Shown: positions 33,858-44,900 of the stretch, piece by piece
Layout: every line of letters begins with the position of its first letter
Numbering within the stretch: the stretch's first letter is position 1
Assembly (NCBI GenBank): GCA_950097015.1
Contig: CATNEN010000041.1
Location: 620,001-684,000, forward strand
Direction of reading: 5' to 3'
DNA from: Macrostomum hystrix
Taxonomy: Eukaryota > Platyhelminthes > Macrostomidae
DNA: 64,000 nucleotides
Position numbers and translations under genes: made by a program
The notes under the pieces: model-generated
The model's input: the letters and a program-made list of their open reading frames with translations, nothing else
Database searches by the model: none
What the model was told of the DNA's origin: nothing

Positions 33858-34098
33858 AGGGCGCCTGTTCTCAAATGACGCGGATGTTGGCTATAAGTGA
33901 TGAAGCAGCTGTGCTCAATGAAAATTAAGCAGGCCAAGTCGTGAGGGAGACACTGTCACGCAGACGAAAGCTGTTTTTCGGTTAAAGAAAATATTCTGTC
34001 CAGCCAATGCGATTCGAGCTAAGAGTTTGCTAACACTGAGAGAGCTGATAAATAGTCTCTGCCTGCCCTGAAGGCCCCGGCTGTACTGTGCCAGAACT

Positions 34099-37000
34099 AT
34101 GGAGGCTAAACTAGTTTCCGCCCTGCAGGACGGCGATTCCGAGCAGCTGCTGCGGCTGTGCGGCAAACTGGACAAGTGAGATCGAAAATTTTCTGTGCTG
34201 TAGCTGAGCACGTGGACAAAATGCTTTGTTACTACTTAAAGAAAGCTATAATTAGTAGTGAGTTTGCATCCGAAAAGTTCTAATACCTGGCTGGATGTTT
34301 AGCGGAGTCTATTTTCACGAAGGTTTACGCTGTCAAGAGGCAGCTTGACCTTTATACTGGCACAATGAAGGAATAGGAATGTAGGGCTCCTAGAGAATCA
34401 CAATACCTCCCGGTATTGTCAGAATTATTCTCCTTTGTGGCAGGGATAAAACTTCCTGAAACTGAACAACCCAGAAAACAGGCAGGGATAAAACTTCCTG
34501 AAACTGAGCAACCCAAAAACAGGCAGGGATAAAACTTCCTGAAACTGAGCAACCCAGAAAACAGGCAGGGATAAAACTTCCTGAAACTGAGCAACCCAGA
34601 AAACAGGCAGGGATAAAACTTCCTGAAACTGAACAACCCAGAAAACAGGCAGGGATAAAACTTCCTGAAACTGAACAACCCAGAAAACAGGCAGGGATAA
34701 AACTTCCTGAAACTGAACAACCCAGAAAACAGGCAGGGATAAAACTTCCTGAAACTGAACAACCCAGAAAACAGGCAGGGATAAAACTTCCTGAAACTGA
34801 ACAACCCAGAAAACAGGCAGGGATAAAACTTCCTGAAACTGAACAACCCAAAAACAGGCAGGGATGAAACTCTCGCAGAGTCTACCCCGATGCCGAACCC
34901 CATCAGGAACATCATTGTGACAGTCTCGAGCCTCAACGCCGACTCCGAACCGCCCGCCCAGCCGGTGGCCCACCAGGTGGCCTGCCGCTCCAGCAGCGCC
35001 CAGAGCTTCGCCGCGCTGCTCAGCCGGCTGGGCCCCGACCTGCTGGAGAGCCGGAACTCCAGCGGGGACACCCCCGTGCATTGCGCTGCCCGCTACCAGA
35101 GCTACGCCTGGCTGCAGCTGATCTTGAATAGCCTGCAAGATACCGGGCGCCACGGCGGCCTCGGCTGCTTCCAGCTGGCTGGCAGGTCAGGGCGGACACC
35201 GGCGCACTGCGCCGCTCAGAACAAGCGCAGCAACTCGGCGCTGAAATGGCTTGTCAGGGAGTTCGGCAGCCGCTGCCTGACGGTGCCCGACCAGTTCGGC
35301 TTCACGCCGGTGCACCTTGCGGCCTGGCACCAGGGCGTGGACTCGCTGCAGCTGATTAAGAATGAACTCGGCAGCAATGCCTGCTTTCCTCTGGCCAGGC
35401 AGGTGCGGCCGCACCCCGATCCACTGCGCGGCTGCTAACCTGGTGCGACTGACGATCAACCTGCGTTCGTTATCCCTGACATCTTCATTTCTTTATCAAT
35501 GACACGTGTATTCATAATAAATTGACAACTAGTCACAATCCCTGACTCATTGCGCTCGCAGGACAACAGCTCCGTGCTGACCTGGCTCGTCAACGAGTGC
35601 GGTCGAGCGAGTCTGGAGGTGGCGGACAGCAATGGCGACACTGTGCTGCACCTGGCAGCGAGGCACCAGGTGGGCACCTGGTTGATGAGGGTGGCGCTGC
35701 GCCAGCTGGGCCCGGACTGCTTAAAACGGCGGGGCAAATGGAGACGGACGGTGGTGCATTCGGCTGCCATGAACTCCAGGGACAGCTCGGCGCTCAAGTT
35801 GATGGCCAGGTAAAATAACTTCAAGTGCACTCAGGATGCCTGCGCAAGCTCGTCCCCGGGATGAGGATCCGAATTGAGAATCACCAGACATTGGTCGGTG
35901 AAAAACCAGTTGAAGCTCAGACTGGATGTCAGTCACTGATGTGCGAGTATGAATGGGTCGTTATGAGGAGTGAGACATTGTGAGGAGTGAGACATTGTGA
36001 GGAGTGAGACATTGTAAGGGGAGAGACATAGATATAGACAGGCGATCATTTAACTACAGGCGATGCGGCCGGGACTGCCTGACGGCGGTGGATGCGTTTG
36101 GCAACACGCCGGTTCACCTGGCCGCGTGGAAGCAGGGCGCGGACTCCATGGTACTGATGAAGCAGAGCCTTGGCGCGGAATGCTTCCAGCAGAGAGGCCA
36201 GTTCGAGAGGAAGGCCATGCACTGGGCTGCCATGAACCGAAGCGGCATCTCGGCTCTCAAGTGGCTGGTGGACAAGCTAGGAGCAGACAGCCTGCTGGAG
36301 CTGACATACTTCGGCAATACGCCGGTTCACCTGGCTGCATGGAAGCAGGGCGCGGAGTCAATGGCGCTGGCAAAGAGCCATCTGGGAGCCCGCTGCTTCG
36401 ACGCGCGGGGCCAGTGCGGCCGCTCCGTGTTGCACAAGGCGGCGCTGAACACCGCCGGCAACTCGGCACTCAAGTGGCTGGTGGAGCAGTGCGGCAGCGG
36501 CCGGCTGAGCGAGACCGATGACCAGGGCAACACGGTGGCCCACCTGGCCGCATGGAAGCAGGTGAGCAGCAGATGGGAGGGCAGGGCGGGAAGCAGGTGA
36601 GCAGCAGATGGGAGGGCAGGGCGGGAAGCAGGTGAGCAGCAGATGGTAGGGCAGGGCGGGAAGCAGGTGAGCAGCAGATGGGAGGGCAGGGCGGGAAGCA
36701 GGTGATCAGCTGATGGGAGGGCAGGGCGGGAAGCAGGTGAGCAGCAGATGGGAGGGCCGGGCGGGAAGCAGGTGAGCAGCAGATGGGAGGGCCGGGCGGG
36801 AAGCAGGTGAGCAGCAGATGGGAGGGCAGGGCGGGAAGCAGGTGATCAGCAGATGGGAGGGCAGGGCGGGAAGCAGGTGAGCAGCAGATGGTAGGGCAGG
36901 GCGGGAAGCAGGTGAGCAGCAGATGGGAGGGCAGGGCGGGAAGCAGGTGAGCAGCAGATGGGAGGGCAGGGCGGGAAGCAGGTGAGCAGCAGATGGGAGG

Positions 37001-37955
37001 GCAGGGCGGGAAGCAGGTGATCAGCAGATGGTAGGGCAGGGCGGGAAGCAGGTGAGCAGCAGATGGGAGGGCAGGGCGGGAAGCAGGTGAGCAGCAGATG
37101 GGAGGGCAGGGCGGGAAGCAGGTGATCAGCAGATGGGAGGGCAGGGCGGGAAGCAGGTGAGCAGCAGATGGGAGGGCAGGGCGGGAAGCAGGTGAGCAGC
37201 AGATGGGAGGGCAGGGCGGGAAGCAGGTGATCAGCAGATGGGAGGGCAGGGCGGGAAGCAGGTGATCAGCAGATGGGAGGGCAGGGCGGGAAGCAGGTGA
37301 TCAGCAGATGGGAGGGCAGGGCGGGAAGCAGGTGATCAGCAGATGGGAGGGCAGGGCGGGAAGCAGGTGATCAGCAGATGGGAGGGCAGGGCGGGAAGCA
37401 GGTGAGCAGCAGATGGGAGGGCAGGGCGGGAAGCAGGTGAGCAGCAGATGGGAGGGCCGGGCGGGAAGCAGGTGAGCAGCAGATGGGAGGGCCGGGCGGG
37501 AAGATCATATGAGGCCACCCGAATCAGTGGTCCTACTGCCCCATCTTCAGGGCAAGGACTCCCTGAATTTCATCGCTGACAGCATCGGCAAGGAGGCCAT
37601 GCGCAGCAGAGGCAATGCCAACTGGACCCTGGCGCACATGGCCGCTCAGAACGTGAGAAGCAGCTCCGCACTGGTCTGGTGTGTCAACAATTTCGGCAAG
37701 GACTGCCTGCTGGACAAAGATTCGAAGGGCCGAAGCCCCGCCCACCTGGCAGCCAGGTACCAGGGCCTGGAGTCGCTGAGCCTCATCAAGAACTGCCTGG
37801 GAGTGGCCGCGTTCCACGAGCTGAAGGACTCGAAGGGCCTGACGGTTGCGCAATACGCGGCGCAGAATGAAGATGCGCAGCTGATACTGGCGTGGATCGC
37901 TGAGCAGCAGAAGGAAGATGAATGCTCAGATTCCGAGCAGTCTGATTCAGTTTAA
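34099..37955 (+). CDS. Ankyrin-repeat protein (5 exons, about 603 aa, one frame break)
   Basis: Exons 34099-34175, 34862-35442, 35562-35809, 36060-36561, 37551-37955 join in phase if one base near 35402 is ignored. Exon 1 starts MEAKLVSALQDGDSEQLLRL, a typical N-terminal ankyrin helix. The rest is a run of ankyrin modules in a 66-residue doublet: one type has GNTPVHLAAWKQG, the next has GRTPxHCAAxN followed by SALKWLV. The end is acidic (DECSDSEQSDSV). Ankyrin stacks bind proteins; no other domain is visible, so partners and function are unknown. At about 35402 the frame shifts by one base between CFPLAR and CGRTPIHCAA; other doublets read GQCGRS without the extra base. The true acceptor of exon 2 (AAACAGGCAG|GGATGAAAC) is preceded by ten array copies of itself, and the exon 4 donor is followed by about 26 copies. 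Confidence 0.8.
34439..34861 (+). repeat. 42-bp array carrying copies of the exon 2 acceptor (ankyrin gene intron 1)
   Basis: About ten units read AAAACAGGCAGGGATAAAAC then TTCCTGAAACTGA. The true junction at 34861/34862 reads AAAACAGGCAG|GGATGAAAC, so each unit duplicates the 3' splice site and the first exon bases. Confidence 0.88.
35945..36025 (+). repeat. 17-bp repeat, about 4 copies (ankyrin gene intron 3)
   Basis: Unit TGAGGAGTGAGACATTG. Short, nearly identical copies close to the exon 4 acceptor. Confidence 0.85.
36556..37500 (+). repeat. 35-bp array repeating the exon 4 donor, about 27 copies (ankyrin gene intron 4)
   Basis: The junction GGAAGCAG|GTGAGCAGCAG is reiterated every 35 bp as GGGAAGCAGGTGAGCAGCAG followed by ATGGGAGGGCAGGGC. 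A subset has GTGATC instead of GTGAGC. The array begins inside codons for W-K-Q of the ankyrin protein. Confidence 0.95.
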
Positions 37956-38984
37956 GGTGGCTGCTATCGATTTTAGTTGGCCAACCAGCTCACATTCCTA
38001 ATTAAATATTATTTTTTGTTGACCAATACTGAACTTTGCCATTTGCGGATTCGATACGTACCCGATGAGGCTGTTTTAGCTCGTATCCAGTATTAACTAA
38101 GCTATATTACTGGTCTCTAAAATGAAATAGTTGTACTAGAAAAAAGGCAAGTTTTTAACAGACAGAGCACAGAATTGAACAGGCAAGCTCATGTTTAACG
38201 GAGTAATACTTATGCTCCCGTCTGAATATATTAGTTGTGTAGAAAAATACAAGCTTTGAAAATGCCGCACAATTATTAAATTGAATGCACAGTTTTTGTA
38301 GCTGCCGATTACTGCTACTGATATTTAAATGTAAGTTCTGGCCACACACTGTTGATTGCTTAGCTATATCTGTTAATAAAATATCAAGGGAACAAAGATG
38401 CACTTGCAACACTTACAAATCAGCTGTTATGCTTGCCGATAAAAATGCGACACTATTAAGCAACCTGGCGACTACGAGTACAATTGAGCCGTATGAGATC
38501 ACAACAATAACAGCAGTAAACAAATGAATTGCTGGACTAAATAAGAAAACACTGAAGCATTAGGGCCCACAAAAGAGAAGAATTACATAGAGTAGACAAT
38601 AGCATTGCGACTTCTTTTAGAATATTCACATTTCGAATAAAAATACTACACTTCTTATCCTGTAGAAAATTGCACTGGATTATTAAACTTGAGGTGTCTA
38701 TTCCACACGTACATTTAGATGTACTTGTCCTTTGGCTTGCTGTGATCTTATGGTGTGTATGGTTTGGCTGCGCCGCCATTGGCTTGCTGTGATCTTATGG
38801 TGTGTATAGGTTTGGCTGCGCCGCCATTGGCTTGCTGTGATCTTATGGTGTGTATAGGTTTGGCTGCGCCGCCATTGGCTTGCTGTGATCTTATGGTGTG
38901 TATGGTTTGGCTGCGCCGCCATTGGCTTGCTGTGATCTTATGGTGTGTATGGTTTGGCTGCGCCGCCACTGTGGCAACGGGCCG
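37956..38984. other. Convergent intergenic region between the ankyrin gene and NCAPD2
   Basis: It contains the 3' flanks of both genes. An ATTAAA near 38002 could be the ankyrin gene poly(A) signal. The NCAPD2 3' flank carries a 47-bp repeat at 38735-38965 that ends about 20 bp beyond its stop codon. Nothing else is supported. Confidence 0.6.
38735..38965. repeat. 47-bp repeat, about 5 copies (NCAPD2 3' flank/UTR)
   Basis: Unit contains CTTGCTGTGATCTTATGGTG and GGTTTGGCTGCGCCGCCATT. It is probably transcribed as part of the NCAPD2 3' UTR. Confidence 0.92.
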
Positions 38985-41900
38985 TCACTCGCTATCGTCG
39001 CTAAACACCGCCGTCCTCCTTCTGGCAGCGGCGGCCGCCCTTCGCTTGCTGCCCCCGCGAACGCCACCCGAAGGTCCGGCAGGTGCTTCTTCATCACCGG
39101 CGGCTGCGGCGGCGGCAGCAGCAGCGATGGCGGCTGCGGCCGTGGTGTTGGCGGCGGTGCTGGATCTCTTGCGCCTCTGCTGAGCCTTTTTGGCGGCCTT
39201 CTCAGCACGCTGCATCGCCTCCTCGTTGTCCACCTGCTTGACGTGAAACTCCTCAATCTTGGCGTTCAGCTCGGCCAGGACTCCAGCCATGTCGCCAGTG
39301 CCCCCACCGCCGCCGACCTGCTGGGAACCGCCGCCTGCGGCAGCGGCAGCGGCTGCAGCCGCGGGACCGCCCTGAGGAGCGGCTCTGCCAGCGTTGGCCG
39401 TGATGGACTTGAAGCAGTTGTACACCTCCGCCTCGTGTAGCTTGTCGGAGAAGGTGGCGATGTTCTCCAGCAGCTTGCGCAGCATCCGCTCGCTGTAGGT
39501 CATGAGGTTCAGGCAGTAGGCGAAGTCGCGCCACTGTCTGGGATTCTCCAGGCCCCGGAGGCGGATGCAGAGCTTCTCCACCAGCTGCTCGCAGTGCCTC
39601 TCGCCGCGAACCAGCGGGAACAGGAAGTCGCAGATCTCCTAAGGCGGCCATGAACGGAAGGGGAAGAAACTCATTGTTAGGCTTGTAATACAGACTCTTT
39701 TTAGAGGATAATACAGGCTCTGATTTGAGGATAATACAGGCAATGATTAGAGGATAATATAGGCAATAATTAGAGGATAATACAGGCTCTGATTAGAGAA
39801 TACAGGCTCTGATTAGAGAATACAGGCTTTGATTAGAGGATAATACAGTCTTTGATTAGAGGATAATACAGGCTTTGATTAGAGGATAATACAGGCTTTG
39901 ATTACAGGATAATACAGGCTCTGATTAGAGAATACAGGCTCTGATTAGAGAATACAGGCTTTGATTAGAGGATAATACAGGCTTTGATTAGAGGATAATA
40001 CAGGCTTTGATTAGAGGATAATACAGGCTTTGATTACAGGATAATACAGGCTCTGATTAGAGAATACAGGCTTTGATTAGAGGATAATACAGTCTTTGAT
40101 TAGAGGATAATACAGGCTTTGATTAGAGGATAATACAGGCTTTGATTACAGGATAATACAGGCTCTGATTAGAGAATACAGGCTCTGATTAGAGAATACA
40201 GGCTTTGATTAGAGGATAATACAGGCTTTGATTAGAGGATAATACAGGCTCTGATTAGAGAATACAGGCTCTGATTAGAGAATACAGGCTTTGATTAGAG
40301 GATAATACAGGCTTTGATTACAGGATAATACAGGCTCTGATTAGAGAATACAGGCTCTGATTAGAGAATACAGGCTCTGATTAGAGAATACAGGCTTTGA
40401 TTAGAGGATAATACAGGCTTTGATTAGAGGATAATACAGTCTTTGATTACAGGATAATACAGGCTCTGATTAGAGAATACAGGCTCTGATTAGAGAATAC
40501 AGGCTTTGATTAGAGGATAATACAGGCTTTGATTAGAGGATAATACAGGCTTTGATTAGAGGATAATACAGGCTTTGATTAGAGGATAATACAGGTAATG
40601 ATTAGAGGATGATACAGGTAATGATTAGAGGATAATACAGGCTTTGATTAGAGAATAAAGGCTCTGATTAGAGGATAATACAGGTAATGATTAGAGGATA
40701 ATACAGGCTTTGATTAGAGGATAATACAGGCTTTGATTAGAGGATAATACAGGCTCTGATTAGAGGATAATACAGGCTCTGATTAGAGAATACAGGCTCT
40801 GATTTGAGGATAAAACAGACCCCAAGCCAGTCCACTAACCTTGAACTGGGCCTCGTTAATCTCAGAGTCGCTCAGCCGGTTGATGATGTCCGGCAGCACA
40901 TTGTAGAGCGCGTTGCCCTTGTTAGACAGCTCGGAGAAGAACAGCTTGGCCAGGTGGGCGATGCGGGACTGGCTGTCGCAGATACAGGTGGTCATCTCGC
41001 TGATCTGGCCCTTCACCTTGATCATGTCGTTCAGGATGAGGTGGCTCAGGGTGTTCAGGGCGTTCAGCCGGACCCGGGCGCTGGCGTCGCGCAGCCGGCC
41101 GTAGAGGCTGGCGGTCCAGGGCTCGATGAGGTTAGGAAAGCGCTTGGCCAGGTCGCCCAGGGCCACGATGAGGTTGGCGCGGATGACCTCGGACTGGCTG
41201 TTCTCGGCCAAGGTGAACAGCAGGCACAGGTGCTGATCGCAGAAGTTGGCGGATACCAGCATGAGCTTCGCCAGGGCCAGGCTGGCCGCGGCCTGCAGCT
41301 GCTCGGACTGGAAGGCGGCCGGCTGCTGGCATACGTGCACAACCAGGGGGGCCAGGTAGCTGAGCAGGTGCCGGTCATCGTACAGCAGCACCGTGTCTAG
41401 CAGGCGCCGGATCTGCTCCGCCTCCTGGTCATCGGCTGAGGCGCCCTCCAGGCCCAGCTCCTCCTCCGCCGAGACCGGCTGCGCGCTCTGCGGTATTGGG
41501 AGAGGGCGCGGCCGTTACGTGGATGAGATGAGATTCTGACTCACTGATTCTGTCTCAACCTACTGATTCTGTCTCACCCTACTGATTCTGTCTCACCCTA
41601 CTGATTTTGTCTCACCCTACTGATTCTGTCTCACCCTACTGATTCTGTCTCACTCTACTGATTCTGTCTCACCCTACTGATTCTGTCTCACCCTACTGAT
41701 TCTGTCTCACCCTACTGATTCTGTCTCACCCTACTGATTCTGTCTCACCCTACTGATTCTGTCTCACCCTACTGATTCTGTCTCACCCTACTGATTCTAT
41801 CTCACCCTACTGATTCTATCTCACCCTACTGATTCTGTCTCACTCTACTGATTCTATCTCACCCTACTGATTCTGTCTCACCCTACTGATTCTATCTCAC

Positions 41901-44900
41901 CCTACTGATTCTGTCTCACCCTACTGATTCTGTCTCACCCTACTGATTCTGTCTCACCCTACTGATTCTGTCTCACCCTACTGATTCTGTCTCACCCTAC
42001 TGATTCTGTCTCACCCTACTGATTCTGTCTCACCCTACTGATTCTGTCTCACCATACTGATTCTGTGTCACCCTACTGATTCTGTGTCACCCTACTGATT
42101 CTGTGTCACCCTACTGATTCTGTGTCACCCTACTGATTCTGTCTCACCCTACTGATTCTATCTCACCCTACTGACTCTGATTCTGATTCTTGATTCCAAA
42201 TAAGCTAGTCACTCAGTCAACAGCCATAGCCACCTTCCGCTTGGAGGCCTTGGCCGCCGAGGCGCTGCCAGCCCTGCTGTTGTCCCCGCCTTTGTTGGCC
42301 TCCTTCAACGCGGCGCGTCGCTTCAACTCGGCCAGCACGGCAACTTCCAGGTGCACGAGCACCTTGAGCGCCACGTGGCCAATTAGGGCGACGAATTTGG
42401 CCATCATGCTGGACGCCAGGCTCAGTTGCGGCTGCGGAATGGCCGCTTCAGCTTCGGCCGGTTCAAAGTTGGCCTGCGATGGCGGCGCCTCCGCTCCGTC
42501 GGTCGCCTTGTCGGCCCCGGCGCCGCCGCTTTCCAGTAGAAGGCGGGCCATGCGCCGGATCAGGCTTACAGCCAGCTTGTCCGGACAGTCGGCCAGAGTG
42601 TAGATCACGGACACCGCCTGCGGGATGGGATTTTAGTTTTCAACTATCAGGGAATATCTCAGATCTGATCTTAATTGAGGAATGCCAACAAAGAGTCCAA
42701 CCTGTTCCATCATGGGCATCCAGAAGCGGCTTTCACCAGCAGCCGAAGTCACAATAATATCCAGCAGCCGCTGGAACAGCTCGCTGTCGGTGGGCATCCT
42801 GCAGGACTCCTGAGCGGCGGCAGTGGCTGACGCGGGGGCGCCGCCAGCCGCGCCGGCTTTTGCCTTGGCAGGCAGGACGGCAATGCGCTGCAGGGCTACG
42901 CAGGTGTACTGCACGAGCTGCAGGTCGGTGCAGTCCAGGCACAGGCCTTCGCTAACCAGCAGCTGGGTGTTGGCCCGCACAATGCCCGGCTCCTCGGCAG
43001 CCATCATGCCCAGCAGAATGACAGCGGCTCGCCGGTCCTGGCTGGAGTTGCCGATGCGGCGGGCAAACTTATCCCAGGCTCCCTGGCAGAGATGGAGGCG
43101 GAAATCGCGACATTGCATTAGATTCAATAGGATGAGATTGACGTCTATTAGGGTAAGATTGCCATTTGATAGTGTGAGATTGGCACATACCATGGCGAGA
43201 TTAACAATCCACTAGGGGAGATAGACGTCGATTCCCAAATCGACATAGATTAGGGTGAGATTTACATTTTTAAGGTGAGATTGACATCGATTAGGGTGAG
43301 ATTTACATTTTTAAGGTGAGATTGACATCGATTAGGGTGAGATTTACATTTTTAAGGTGAGATTGACATCGATTAGGTTGAGTTTAAGTCCAGAGGGTAA
43401 GAAACCAATGAACTGCGTAAGGTTGACTTTGTTAGTGTTAAGATTGACATTAAGTAGGGTGAGATTGACGTTAAGGAGGATAAGATTGACGTTAAGTAGG
43501 GTGAGATTGACATTAAGCAGGGTCAGATTGACACCAGGCAAAATGAGATTGTGCTAAAATGATCAGATTCGGTCCCTGACCTGCACCACAGGCTTATCGA
43601 TGACGCCGGACCGGACAAACTCGCACACCAGCTTCTCCAGGGACAGCAGGTCGCCGAGGGTGGCGGAGCAGACGAGCTGGCTAAGGCTGCCCACGATGCC
43701 GTTCACGCGCATTTTAACGGCGTCATCTGGCTTGATGCCCGCCTCCGGCTCCACGAACACCTCCGTGTACATTTTCTCGTAGGCGGACACCACCGCCTGC
43801 TTGATGGCGGCCTCCTTGGACCAGACGAGGCCCAGCATCTTCTTGAAGCCGGGGCCGCACTCGGCCATGCCTTGTTGGTGCCCGGCTAGCAGGAAGGCCA
43901 CGGCCTCCAAGATGTCACTCTGGGTGGACGAGCCCAGCATGGCCACGACAAACGGGATGGCGGACTTCACCTGCTCAACGAACTGCAGGCTCTGCTGCAG
44001 GCAGCCGATGAGAGTCTGCTGCTTGGCGATCTGGGCGCAGGCCTCCGACTGCCGGGTATTGACAGTGTAGGCTTCGCCTGCGAGACAGGTGCGAATTTTA
44101 CAGGTTTATAAAAGGGCAAATAACACAAATGAAAGGGGAATGACAGCTGTCAATTGCGGGTGAACTGCCCAGTTGCGTCACTGGAGCTGGAGCAAATTTG
44201 AGGATTTTTTTAAGGATATGAAAATATGTAAATGAAAGATCTATGTGACGTATAGAACAGAATAGAAAGCTTAGGACAACAGTAACAGCTACAGTTCAGG
44301 GCTGATAATAATGGCTAGTTTCTATCTAAGCGATAACAGAATGCTCATTAACAAGCAAGGAGCAACCCAGAATGGATGTATAAGGCGTAGCACCAGAGGT
44401 CCGGGACTCGAACCCACGGCACAACAATAGTACAAACACAAAGGCTAAATGAAGAAGTGCACGAGACACTTAAAATATTGGTTTGCATGCGTGCAAGCAC
44501 AAGGCATATTTAGATGCCATAGCAGCCAAACAGTAAAATAAAAGATATGCCGGTAGAAGCACTTGGGATTGGCTGCACAGCCACTTTGCCAAACAATTCA
44601 CTTTACCGACGCAGTCCGCAGGACCCGAGAGACGCTCTTGAGAGTGTGAGAGCGGTGGATTGGGAGAGTGTTTAGGACTTAAACTCTGCTTGAGTAGCCC
44701 TCTAACTCTTGCTTGCCCTGAATAGCACTGAATAGTTTAGACTATGGACAGGACATTAGGTGAATGATTAAACATAATGATAATAAACCGGTTAGATAAT
44801 TAAATGACTGATCAGAATGATCATAAACAGGTAGGGGAATGACTAAACAGAATCATCATGAACAGGTTAGGTAGGTGAATGACTAATCAGAATGATCATA

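Larger units (their letters stand above)
24758..34098. other. Gene-poor block between RPGR and the ankyrin gene
   Basis: No supported gene. It holds the RPGR 3' flank, a hexanucleotide array (25066-25113), about 650 bp of ordinary DNA, the 46-bp satellite (25790-31928), a possible small transposable element (31935-32223), about 530 bp of unique DNA and the 22-bp array (32767-33857). The last 240 bp form the likely 5' flank of the ankyrin gene. Confidence 0.7.

Noticed and set aside
32660-33900. Long Cys/Gly/Arg-rich frames in all three plus frames
   Set aside because: A 22-bp array cycles through all frames; no start context, domain or exon joins.
34352-35153. Minus-strand frames of about 240 codons with FSFRKFYPCLFSG-type repeats
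   Set aside because: Antisense of the 42-bp array in ankyrin gene intron 1.
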